Shown piece after piece: positions 45,536 to 54,251 of a DNA stretch of 64,000 nucleotides. The stretch is taken from positions 62,001 to 126,000 of the forward strand of contig JAZNUB010000069.1 in the NCBI GenBank assembly GCA_045592105.1. The letters run 5' to 3'. Made by a program: the position numbers and the translations under genes. Positions within the stretch are counted from its first letter, which is position 1, and the number at the start of each line of letters is the position of its first letter. Below the pieces are notes generated by a model that saw only the letters and a program-made list of their open reading frames with translations, ran no database searches and had not been told where the DNA came from. The DNA comes from SIG636 sp045592105 (GTDB lineage: Bacteria > Bacillota > Clostridia > Oscillospirales > CAG-382).

Positions 45536-47520
45536 AAAGCTTTATCCGCGACAATAAGGAGATAGTTGCAAGCAGTATTTTAATGCTGTTTTTTACCGTG
45601 CTGTCTGCGTTTTTGCCATCAGCTTGGGTTTTTCCTGCGTTTTTGGTGCTGTTTTTAGTGTTTATGGGGTACATTGTTTATCGCTTTTTTGCAAAGCATA
45701 AGCATCTCCCCGCAAGCTCTGAGGCTGCGCTTTCTTCGCTAACGGTTGATGTTTTATTGCAGCTTCCGTATCCCGTTTTGATGGTTGGCGATGATGATAG
45801 TGTTATATGGTATAACAAAGCGTTTACGGATATAAAAGAGCTTTCAACTATCAAATACGGTCAAAGCCTTAAAGGCGTTATGGGCGGTGCTTTTTGCTAT
45901 TCCGTTTTAAAAAACAACAAAAACGAGCTTGTTTTTGATGTGGAAGGTAAATCCTATTCTTTATACGCGGCAGACGTTTCCGCTTACGGAAAACGTTATT
46001 TGCTAACTATTTGGAACGATAGAACGGCGCTTCGTGATGTGCAAAAGCTATTAAAGATGCGTAACGTGGTTGTTGGCTACGCGGCTATTGATAACGCGGC
46101 AGAGGTTGCATCCCATCTGCAAGAGCAGTACCGTTCAATGGTTGCAAAAGCGTATACAGAGGTTTATAACTGGGTTAGTGAAATGCACGGTATTATGCGT
46201 GAGTATGACCGTGATAAATATATGATTTTTGTAGACGAGGAAAACTTTGGGCCTAATATAGCCAAAAAGTTTGACGTGCTTGACCGTATAAATACCGCTG
46301 TTGCGGGGGACAGCAACCGTTTAACAATGTCTATGAGCTTTGCCGTTATGGAAGGCAGTCTTGCAGAAAAGGAATCTGCGGCGAAGGATGCGCTTGAATA
46401 TGCTTTCCAGCGCGGCGGCGCACAGATTATTGTAAAATCTAAGGATGGTAACTTGTCCTTTGGCGGTCAAAGCAGGGCAGTTGAGAAAACTACCAAGATT
46501 AAATCCCGCGTTACTGCAGACAGGTTGAAGGAGCTTATTTCAAACAGCAGTAACGTATTGATAATGGGGCACAAGAACATAGATTTTGATGCCATAGCCG
46601 CGGAATGTGCCGCGGCAAGGCTTGCGCTTACGATGGAGAAGCAAGTAAATATAGTTGTTAATCCCGACGATAACGCGCTTACGGTTGCATTGCCGCTTAT
46701 TGAGGAGCTTCACGATTACGACCACGTTTTTGTAGATTGCTCCCGTGGGCAGGAGCTGTTGTCACCCATGACGCTTGTTATAGTGGTTGATGCAAGCAAT
46801 CCTAAAATTTTTGAGGCGGCAGATATCTACGAAAACGCACAGAACGTTGCGATAATTGACCATCACGTTCAAACAAGCGAGTTTGTTACTCAGCCTAAGC
46901 TTCAGTATATTGACCCAACAGCATCGTCCACCTCGGAGCTTATGTGCGAGATACTTGAGCAGGCGATACCGCGCAGTGCGCTTAACTCAGGTGAGGCAGA
47001 GCTTTTGTTGGCTGGTATACTTTTGGATACCCAACGTTTTACAAGAAACACGGGTGTACGCACCTTTGGCGCGGCTATGTATTTGCGCCCCGATGCAAAG
47101 ATGCTTCAGCACGCGCAATCTCTTTTCAAGCCCGGCATACAGGAGTATACAAAGCAGGCTGTTTTCCAGAAAAACGCAATTGTTTTCCGTGAGTGCATCG
47201 GTATATCGTATTATGAGGATGATACCTTGCCCGAAAACAGAATAATGGCTTCCATAGCGGCAGAGAGTATGTTAAGCATTGCATCCGTAAAGGCTGCGTT
47301 TGCTTTATGCACCATAAACGAGGATATACATATATCCGCAAGGTCTGACGGTAGCATTAACGTAGCAAAAATAGCGGAAAGGCTTGGCGGCGGCGGAAGA
47401 TTTGAAGCGGCGGCTGTTGTTATGCAGGGCGTTAGCATTAAGGAAGCGATGACAGAGCTTAGAAAAGCTATAGACGAATATTGGGAAGAAAAGAATTCAA
47501 CAGGAGGATCAGCACAATGA
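45523..47520 (+). CDS. gdpP: GdpP-like c-di-AMP phosphodiesterase (PAS-GGDEF-DHH-DHHA1)
   Basis: A 665-residue protein with two membrane helices (residues 12-50), a PAS-like domain, a degenerate GGDEF domain, then DHH and DHHA1 domains. Metal-binding residues of the DHH domain are intact: His350, Asp354 and Asp356 in GHKNIDFDAI, and Asp446-His447-His448. The DHHA1 motif GGGH, however, reads GGGGR (Arg626), so activity on c-di-AMP or pApA may be altered. Position between yybS and rplI is standard. The rplI start overlaps its stop (ATGA). Confidence 0.9.
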   Translation: MQKIKSFIRDNKEIVASSILMLFFTVLSAFLPSAWVFPAFLVLFLVFMGYIVYRFFAKHKHLPASSEAALSSLTVDVLLQLPYPVLMVGDDDSVIWYNKAFTDIKELSTIKYGQSLKGVMGGAFCYSVLKNNKNELVFDVEGKSYSLYAADVSAYGKRYLLTIWNDRTALRDVQKLLKMRNVVVGYAAIDNAAEVASHLQEQYRSMVAKAYTEVYNWVSEMHGIMREYDRDKYMIFVDEENFGPNIAKKFDVLDRINTAVAGDSNRLTMSMSFAVMEGSLAEKESAAKDALEYAFQRGGAQIIVKSKDGNLSFGGQSRAVEKTTKIKSRVTADRLKELISNSSNVLIMGHKNIDFDAIAAECAAARLALTMEKQVNIVVNPDDNALTVALPLIEELHDYDHVFVDCSRGQELLSPMTLVIVVDASNPKIFEAADIYENAQNVAIIDHHVQTSEFVTQPKLQYIDPTASSTSELMCEILEQAIPRSALNSGEAELLLAGILLDTQRFTRNTGVRTFGAAMYLRPDAKMLQHAQSLFKPGIQEYTKQAVFQKNAIVFRECIGISYYEDDTLPENRIMASIAAESMLSIASVKAAFALCTINEDIHISARSDGSINVAKIAERLGGGGRFEAAAVVMQGVSIKEAMTELRKAIDEYWEEKNSTGGSAQ

Positions 47521-47960
47521 AGGTTGTATTATTGGCAGATGTTAAAGGTCAGGGCAAAAAGGGAGAGCTTATCAATGTTTCCGATGGGTATGCGCGCAAC
47601 TTTTTGTTCCCCAAAAAGCTTGCCAAGGAGGCAAATGCACAAATACTTAACGATATAAAAAACAAGAACGAAGCAGAGAATTTTAAGAAGGCAGAGGATA
47701 AGAAGGCGGCATTACAGCTTGCTGAAAAGCTTAAAGGTATCGTTGTTAAATTTAAATCCACAGGCGGTGCAGACGGTAAGCTTTACGGTGCAGTTACCGC
47801 TAAGGACATTTCCGACAAGCTTAACGCTGATTTTGGCATTTCCATTGACAAGCGCAAGATAGTTGTAACGGAAAATATAAAAACTGTTGGCACTTACGTT
47901 TTGGACGTTAAGCTTTACCCCGAAATATCCGCAAAGCTTAACGTTGTTGTTGAGGCGTAA
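47517..47960 (+). CDS. rplI: 50S ribosomal protein L9 (bL9)
   Basis: A 147-residue protein: compact N-domain MKVVLLADVKGQGKKGE, DGYARNFLFPKKLA, long connecting helix, and C-domain with GKLYGAVTAKDI. ATG 47517 is the true start, coupled to gdpP by ATGA overlap with AGGAGG before it; an upstream in-frame start is not needed. Confidence 0.95.
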   Translation: MKVVLLADVKGQGKKGELINVSDGYARNFLFPKKLAKEANAQILNDIKNKNEAENFKKAEDKKAALQLAEKLKGIVVKFKSTGGADGKLYGAVTAKDISDKLNADFGISIDKRKIVVTENIKTVGTYVLDVKLYPEISAKLNVVVEA

Positions 47961-48022
47961 ATTTTAGGGAATAATATTTTAATGAAAGGCAAACCGTTAA
48001 TAAACGGTATGAGGATGTAAAA

Positions 48023-49381
48023 ATGGCTGACAATTTGACTATAAGGCAAATGCCATATTCTTTGGAGGCGGAGCAGGCTTTGCTTGGCGCCGCTATTGCA
48101 GACCCCGAAAAGCTTAACCTCATAGCCTTTCTTAAAGTAGAGGATTTTTATCTTTCACAGCATCAAAGTATATATTCCATATTGATGAAGATGTTTCAGT
48201 TTGACAAGAAGATTGATATGGTAACCTTGCTTGATGAGCTTGGAAAGATAGAAGCGCTTAACGGCACGGATCTTGTAAAATACGTTAAGCTGTTAGTTGA
48301 ATCTGCGGCATTTTCTCCTAATATAGAAGAGCACGCCGCAATAGTGCGAGACAAAGCGGTATTACGCCAGCTTATAAACGTTTCTCAAAATATAACGGAT
48401 AACGCATACGCCGCTACCGAAAGCGTTGAAACCATCGTCGGCAGCGCAGAGCAAAGCATTTACGAGATATCAAACAACAAGTACAGCGAAGGCTTTGCAC
48501 ATATATCCGAAGCAATAAAAGAGGATTTTGATATACTTGATAAACGAGCAAACGACCCCGAAAGCTTGCTTGGTATATCCTCTCACTACAAGGATTTGGA
48601 TAATTTAATTCGCTTTGGTGCGGGTGATTTGATAATTATAGGCGGTAGACCCGGTATGGGTAAGACCACGTTTGCTATGAATATAGCCGCAAACGTGGCA
48701 AAATCTCCACGCAAGGATGGCGTTATGCCTGAGGTTGTTGTTTTTTCGTTGGAAATGACGAAGCAACAGCTTGCGGAGCGTTTGCTGTCCGCAGAGGCAC
48801 TTGTAGACAGTGGCTCTTTAATGAAGGGCAACATCAGCACGGAAGCATGGAAAAAGCTTGCCGATTCGGCTGCAAGGCTATCCAAAACCCAGCTTTTGAT
48901 TGACGAAAGCGCGGAGATAACCGTAACGAAGATAAAAGCAAAGCTAAGGCGCTTGAAAAACTTAGGCCTTGTGGTAGTGGACTATTTACAGCTAATGCAC
49001 GCTGATGAAAGAATAGACAACCGCGTGCTTGAGATAGGCGCTATAACGCGTGGCTTTAAGCTTATGGCAAAGGATTTGGGTGTGCCGATTATCTTGTGCT
49101 CTCAGCTTAGAAGAGAAGCGGGCGGAACAAAAACGGGGGATAAGATGCCGCAGATATCCGACCTTAGAGATTCCGGTGCGATAGAGCAGGATGCAGACGT
49201 TATTATTTTCTTGCACCGTGATGATTACGGCAACTATGATAATGATACGTCTAACGGCGTTGTTACCGCTAAAGCGATAGTTGCAAAGAACAGGCATGGC
49301 TCTACCGGTACGGTAAATCTTTCGTGGTACGGCTCTTATTTCAAGTTTGTTTCTGTTGAAACACGCTATGAGCAAAAATAG
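48023..49381 (+). CDS. dnaB: Replicative DNA helicase
   Basis: A 452-residue hexameric helicase: N-domain SLEAEQALLGAAI, linker, RecA-type core with Walker A GGRPGMGKTTFAM, FSLEMTKQQLAERLLS, Walker B LVVVDYLQLM and SQLRREAG. The gap before it (62 bp) holds only a GAGGATG ribosome site. Fits the rplI-dnaB order of Firmicutes. Confidence 0.95.
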   Translation: MADNLTIRQMPYSLEAEQALLGAAIADPEKLNLIAFLKVEDFYLSQHQSIYSILMKMFQFDKKIDMVTLLDELGKIEALNGTDLVKYVKLLVESAAFSPNIEEHAAIVRDKAVLRQLINVSQNITDNAYAATESVETIVGSAEQSIYEISNNKYSEGFAHISEAIKEDFDILDKRANDPESLLGISSHYKDLDNLIRFGAGDLIIIGGRPGMGKTTFAMNIAANVAKSPRKDGVMPEVVVFSLEMTKQQLAERLLSAEALVDSGSLMKGNISTEAWKKLADSAARLSKTQLLIDESAEITVTKIKAKLRRLKNLGLVVVDYLQLMHADERIDNRVLEIGAITRGFKLMAKDLGVPIILCSQLRREAGGTKTGDKMPQISDLRDSGAIEQDADVIIFLHRDDYGNYDNDTSNGVVTAKAIVAKNRHGSTGTVNLSWYGSYFKFVSVETRYEQK

Positions 49382-49384
49382 ATT

Positions 49385-50746
49385 ATGACAAAAAGAATGT
49401 TTGAAACTGATGTTGCTTTGGAACTGAACGCACTTTGCGGAAGCTTAAGCGGCAAAAAGATATTGGTAGGGCTTTCGGGCGGGGCAGATTCCGTGTGCCT
49501 TTTAACTGTTTTGAAGGCTATCTCAGATGATATTGGCTTTAAGCTATACGCTATTCATATTAATCATATGATACGCGGTGCAGAGGCTGACAGGGATGAG
49601 GAGTTTTGCCGTGGCCTGTGCAAAGATATAGGTGTGCCGCTTGAAGCTGTGCGGGCAGATATTCCTGCCGCGGCGCGTTTAGCACGCCAAAGCTTGGAGC
49701 TTTGCGCGAGAGAGTTTAGATATAAAGCTTTTATTAAGCATTGTGAGGATAATGAAATAGACTATATCGCAACTGCTCATAATGCAAACGATAACGCCGA
49801 GACAGTTCTTTACAATATACTCCGCGGTAGCGGTTTGGATGGCATTTGCGGTATCCCTAAAAAGCGTGATAACATAATTCGCCCAATACTTGGCAAAACT
49901 CGCGTTGAGATACTTGCTTATCTTAATGAATGTAAACAAGCCTACGTTACGGATTCAACTAATCTGGAAAACGATTATACGCGCAATTATATCCGTAATG
50001 TTTTGTTGCCTTGCGCGGCAAAGGTAAACGGAAACGCCGTTGGCGCTTTAAACAAGCTTTCGCAAGCGGCAAGTGTTGACGCTGAATATATGAACGGCGT
50101 AGTTAAGGATATGCTTAGCGGGGATAATCCGTGCAAGCTGAATAACCTTCCGAAAGCGTTACAAATTAGAGCCGTGCGGAAAATATGCATGGATAAATGT
50201 GGATTTTTGCCTGACAGTAAGCATATAAAGGCTATTTGCACAGGGCTTGATATGGGTGGTGAAAAGCATTTTTCTATACCTAACGGTTATAAAGCTGTAA
50301 CTTGTAACGGTAATTTAAGCTTTATAAAAGCCGATTATGAGGAAAGCGTTATCGTGCCCGCTGTTATTAAAGAGGGGAAGAATTTTTTTGCCAACGGTAG
50401 CGTATGTGTGGAATTACGATACGGTACGTACCGCAAGGGCTTGGAGTTTAGCGATAAGCTAATGTTTTCCGTTTCTTTAAACCGTGCTTCCATAGTTGGT
50501 GAGCTTCGTGTAAGGCCGCGCGAGAGTGGTGACAGCTTCACGGCAAGAAACATAGGCAGAAACATAAAGAAATGTTTTATAAATAAAAAAACCCCTGCTT
50601 CTTTGAGGGATTTGATACCTGTTATTTGTGACGATGAAGGGATAGTATACGTTCCGTATATCGGCGCGGCGGACAGGGTGTATCAAAAAAACAGTAAAGA
50701 TACCTGCAATATAACGGTAGCTATTGAAAGGGTTGGTCAGCAATAA
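49385..50746 (+). CDS. tilS: tRNA(Ile)-lysidine synthase
   Basis: A 453-residue enzyme adding lysine to C34 of tRNA-Ile(CAU). PP-loop GLSGGADSVCLL, HINHMIRG, TAHNANDNAETVL, RPILGKTR and NDYTRNYIRN are present, then a C-terminal TilS domain with VRPRESGDSFT. Begins 3 bases after dnaB and overlaps ftsH by one base. Confidence 0.93.
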   Translation: MTKRMFETDVALELNALCGSLSGKKILVGLSGGADSVCLLTVLKAISDDIGFKLYAIHINHMIRGAEADRDEEFCRGLCKDIGVPLEAVRADIPAAARLARQSLELCAREFRYKAFIKHCEDNEIDYIATAHNANDNAETVLYNILRGSGLDGICGIPKKRDNIIRPILGKTRVEILAYLNECKQAYVTDSTNLENDYTRNYIRNVLLPCAAKVNGNAVGALNKLSQAASVDAEYMNGVVKDMLSGDNPCKLNNLPKALQIRAVRKICMDKCGFLPDSKHIKAICTGLDMGGEKHFSIPNGYKAVTCNGNLSFIKADYEESVIVPAVIKEGKNFFANGSVCVELRYGTYRKGLEFSDKLMFSVSLNRASIVGELRVRPRESGDSFTARNIGRNIKKCFINKKTPASLRDLIPVICDDEGIVYVPYIGAADRVYQKNSKDTCNITVAIERVGQQ

Positions 50747-52746
50747 TGAAAAAAGGCATAAGAACAGTATTAATTTACGGCTTGATATTGGTTGCGATAG
50801 TGTTTCTAGCAACGCAGCTATTCGGCACTGGCGAGGATGAGGAGCTTCTTTACAGTGATATACTGGATATTGTTGAAGAGGGTTCCTATGAAGGCAACGA
50901 GATTAAAAAGATAAAGATAGACAAAAACAGCACGCTTATTATTTCCTACACCGATGAAAAGGTTAAAGAAACAAAGTTTGTGCTTAGAGATTGGCGCCTT
51001 TTCTACGAGGACGTTAAGGACGATTTACAATCCAACGAAAAAATTAAGTTTGATATAGAAGAGCCTACAACTATTCCGTGGTGGGTATCCTTGTTGCCGT
51101 ATGCGCTTGTAATAATAGTGCTTGTTGTTCTGTGGTGGACGTTTATATCAAGGCCCGTTAATAAAGACGGTATGGGCGGCGGTATGGGCGGCCTTGGCGG
51201 TAGGATGAACTCGTTCTCCAGAGCAAGAACAAGGCTTGGCTCTGATGAAAAGAACAAGGTATATTTTAAGGATGTAGCAGGTGCAGACGAGGAAAAGGAA
51301 GAGCTTAAAGAGATAGTGGACTTTTTGAAGAACCCTGCTAAATATACCGAAATCGGTGCAAAAATACCCAAGGGCGTTCTTTTGATGGGCGCTCCGGGTA
51401 CGGGGAAAACGCTTCTTGCTAAGGCGGTTGCGGGCGAAGCAGGCGTTCCGTTTTATTCAATAAGCGGTTCAGACTTTGTGGAAATGTACGTTGGCGTTGG
51501 TGCCTCCCGCGTTAGAGATTTGTTTGAAACCGCAAAGAAAACTGCGCCCTCTATAATCTTTATAGACGAAATTGATGCCGTTGGTAGACATCGTGGTGCA
51601 GGCTTAGGTGGCGGCCACGATGAAAGAGAGCAAACGCTTAACCAATTGCTTGTAGAGATGGATGGCTTTGGCGGCAACGCAGAGCTTATAGTTATGGCGG
51701 CAACAAACCGCCCCGATATACTTGACCCTGCGCTTTTGCGTCCCGGCCGTTTTGACAGGCAAATAACAGTAAACTATCCCGATATCAAGGGCAGGCTTGC
51801 GATACTGAAGGTTCACGCAAGTAACAAACACTTTGAGCCGAGCGTTGATTTTGAAGCTATTGCAAAGAGAACGGTAGGCTTTACGGGTGCAGACCTTGCA
51901 AACTTGCTAAACGAGGCGGCTTTGCTTGCTGCCCGCGCAAACAAAAAGCTTATAGGCGATAAGGACTTGGAGGAAGCAACTATCAAGGTTATAGTTGGCC
52001 CTAAAAAGCCTTCACGCGTTATAAAGGATAGCGAAAAGAAAAAGACGGCATATCACGAAGCAGGGCATGCGGTTGTTGGTCATTTCTTGCCCACGCAGGA
52101 CCCTGTTAGCCAGATTTCCATTATCCCCAGCGGCAGAGCTTTGGGTTACACCTTGTCTGTACCTGAGGAGGATAAATATTCCGTTTACAAGAACGAAATG
52201 CAAGAAGAGCTAGCAATGCTTCTTGGCGGCCGTGTTGCCGAACAGCTTATATTTGGCGATATCTCCGGCGGTGCTTCTAATGATATCCAGCGTGCAACCG
52301 ATATTGCAAGAAAAATGGTAACCCAGCTTGGTATGAGCGATATCTTAGGGCCTATAGTGTTTGGAACGGGGAACGAAGAAGTGTTTCTTGGCAAGGATTT
52401 CTCCAACACGCGCAACTTCTCCGAGAAGGTTGCCGCGCAGATTGACGATGAAATACACCGTATTGTAACCGACGGTTATAAACTTGCAGAAAAGATAATA
52501 AACGAGCATATGAATGAGATGCACTTTATTGCTGAGTATCTTGTAGCTAACGAGATGATGGATGCGGATCAGTTCCTTGCGGTATTTGATGGTGAGCCAA
52601 CGTTTGAAAAGCTTGATAACATCAAGAAAGAAAAGGAAGAACGCAGTAAAGAAGCTAACCGCCGCCGTGCTGAAGAGGCAAAGGCAAAAGCTGATGCAAA
52701 CAACAACGATGATACTGCAGAAAACGCGGTAGAAAATAATGAGTAG
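50746..52746 (+). CDS. ftsH: ATP-dependent zinc metalloprotease FtsH
   Basis: A 666-residue membrane AAA protease: N-terminal helix, outside domain, second helix (near 105-130), Gly-rich linker, AAA domain with Walker A GAPGTGKTLL, Walker B IIFIDEIDAVG, SRH TNRPDILDPALLRPGRFD, and the zinc site HEAGHA. A charged Lys/Glu/Asn-rich tail ends the protein. TilS-FtsH neighbourhood is typical. Confidence 0.96.
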   Translation: MKKGIRTVLIYGLILVAIVFLATQLFGTGEDEELLYSDILDIVEEGSYEGNEIKKIKIDKNSTLIISYTDEKVKETKFVLRDWRLFYEDVKDDLQSNEKIKFDIEEPTTIPWWVSLLPYALVIIVLVVLWWTFISRPVNKDGMGGGMGGLGGRMNSFSRARTRLGSDEKNKVYFKDVAGADEEKEELKEIVDFLKNPAKYTEIGAKIPKGVLLMGAPGTGKTLLAKAVAGEAGVPFYSISGSDFVEMYVGVGASRVRDLFETAKKTAPSIIFIDEIDAVGRHRGAGLGGGHDEREQTLNQLLVEMDGFGGNAELIVMAATNRPDILDPALLRPGRFDRQITVNYPDIKGRLAILKVHASNKHFEPSVDFEAIAKRTVGFTGADLANLLNEAALLAARANKKLIGDKDLEEATIKVIVGPKKPSRVIKDSEKKKTAYHEAGHAVVGHFLPTQDPVSQISIIPSGRALGYTLSVPEEDKYSVYKNEMQEELAMLLGGRVAEQLIFGDISGGASNDIQRATDIARKMVTQLGMSDILGPIVFGTGNEEVFLGKDFSNTRNFSEKVAAQIDDEIHRIVTDGYKLAEKIINEHMNEMHFIAEYLVANEMMDADQFLAVFDGEPTFEKLDNIKKEKEERSKEANRRRAEEAKAKADANNNDDTAENAVENNE

Positions 52747-53521
52747 TTTTGTTGACGTAGATAATAAATGCTATCTTGGCGGGTATATTTCGGTATACTC
52801 CGCCTTGATTGCCAACAGCAGGAAGGTATGCGCCGTTCTTCTTGACAAAGCAAGATACGATAAGGTGATGAAAGGAAAGTATCACCAAGCGGAAAAACGC
52901 CAGTACAGCCTTTTGAAAAGGGTGTGTGCGGAAAAAAGCGTGCCTGTTCGGTTTACATCCTTTAACGGTAGGGAAGCGGAGCTTGGCTTTGAATGCGGTG
53001 GCATAGCCGCAGAGGTGGGCGAGCGCATCTACACAAGCGAGGAACAGCTTTTGTCCTTGGAGAAACCGTATCTTGCCGCATTGGACGGTATAGAGGACCC
53101 GTATAACTTTGGGCAGGTTTTGCGTAGCTTTTACGCTTCGGGTGTTGACGGTGTTATAGTACCAAAACGGAACTTTTTTACTGCATCCGCTATTGTTGCA
53201 AGAGCATCTGCCGGTGCTTCCGAGCTTATGAAGGTTTGCGCCGTTGACGATATGGAGCAATTTTGCGATAAGCTTAACCAGCGGGGCATCAACGTTTACG
53301 CTACCGCCGCAGATAAAAACGCGCTTGACGTGTTTAGTGCAGAGTATAAACGCCCCATTTGTGTTGTGTTTGGCGGTGAAAGGCGCGGTATATCCAAAAA
53401 GGTTATGGAAAAATGCCGTGCAACGCTTTGTATAACCTATCCAAGAAACGTTGGCGTGGCTTTGTCCGCATCGTCGGCAGCCGCTGTTGTGGCGTTTGAA
53501 ATCGGCCGCAGGCTTAACTAA
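52739..53521 (+). CDS. TrmH/SpoU family RNA methyltransferase
   Basis: A 260-residue protein with an N-terminal substrate-binding region and a C-terminal knotted SPOUT domain: motif 1 LDGIEDPYNFGQVLRS, motif 2 VFGGERRGIS and motif 3 NVGVALSASSAAAV. Motif 3 usually reads SLNVS; here the Ser and Asn are Ala and Ser. Target rRNA or tRNA site unknown. Start overlaps ftsH by 8 bases; the stop overlaps the convergent yunB by 8. Confidence 0.85.
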   Translation: MSSFVDVDNKCYLGGYISVYSALIANSRKVCAVLLDKARYDKVMKGKYHQAEKRQYSLLKRVCAEKSVPVRFTSFNGREAELGFECGGIAAEVGERIYTSEEQLLSLEKPYLAALDGIEDPYNFGQVLRSFYASGVDGVIVPKRNFFTASAIVARASAGASELMKVCAVDDMEQFCDKLNQRGINVYATAADKNALDVFSAEYKRPICVVFGGERRGISKKVMEKCRATLCITYPRNVGVALSASSAAAVVAFEIGRRLN

Positions 53522-54137
53522 AGAAAACGTTTGGCACTTCGCCTGCTATAATGTTTTCGCACAGCGCAACGTAAAATTCGGTTTTATGTACCGTTCCTCC
53601 AAACGGTGGCGCACCGCTGAAGCTTGCCGTAAACTTTAAGCCTACCCTGTGCAGGGTATGGTTTATACCAACTGAATCAAATGTATTTATCGTGTCGCAT
53701 TCAATGGTACCCAGCGGCACGATTTTTACGTTTATTTTAGGCCCGTAGCCAGACAAAAGCTTTGTTCCGCTGACGTTGCCCATTGGCATCTTAAAGCTTT
53801 CGTAACGCAGTTTTTCGGTTTCTGTCAGTATTGCTTTCTCAAGCTCGGCTTGTATAGTGTTCACAGCCGCGCTGTTTATGCTTATAGTGCTTATACTGCC
53901 GCTTTCTGTATAGCTGTATTTGCATATTGATGCAAATAAGCTTTCATTATCGGCTATATACGCGTATATACAGCTATTCACCCTAAAGTGTACGGTGTTT
54001 TTCAATATATATCTGCTGTATTCGTTTATTGCGCTTTCTGTTTTGTAATATGTAAAGCCAATACTAAACAGCAAAACCACGGATGTGAGAATAAGCACTA
54101 TTCTTGTTTTTGTTTTCAAAATTATCACCATTAGCAT
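53514..54137 (-). CDS. yunB: Sporulation protein YunB
   Basis: About 207 residues: one N-terminal membrane helix, then a domain with AVNTIQAELEKAI, KMPMGNVSGTKLLSGYGPKINVKIVPLG and VGINHTLHRVGL, all typical of YunB, a mother-cell (sigma-E) sporulation gene of unclear role. I chose ATG 54137, which has AAGG upstream; longer starts up to 54164 are possible. Its presence suggests the organism can sporulate. Confidence 0.82.
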   Translation of the reverse strand: MLMVIILKTKTRIVLILTSVVLLFSIGFTYYKTESAINEYSRYILKNTVHFRVNSCIYAYIADNESLFASICKYSYTESGSISTISINSAAVNTIQAELEKAILTETEKLRYESFKMPMGNVSGTKLLSGYGPKINVKIVPLGTIECDTINTFDSVGINHTLHRVGLKFTASFSGAPPFGGTVHKTEFYVALCENIIAGEVPNVFFS

Positions 54138-54187
54138 TATATGCCTTAAATACATAATAAACACATTAAGGTTTTATCCTTTCTGTG

Positions 54188-54216
54188 TTGACAATTGTTC
54201 AAAAATGCATTATAAT
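54188..54216 (+). promoter_or_regulatory. Promoter of iorAB
   Basis: Exact consensus TTGACA (54188-54193), 17 bases, TATAAT (54211-54216), about 36 bases before the iorA GTG start. Confidence 0.85.
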
Positions 54217-54251
54217 ACACAAGAATCTTGATAAAAGGGGACATATTTATC

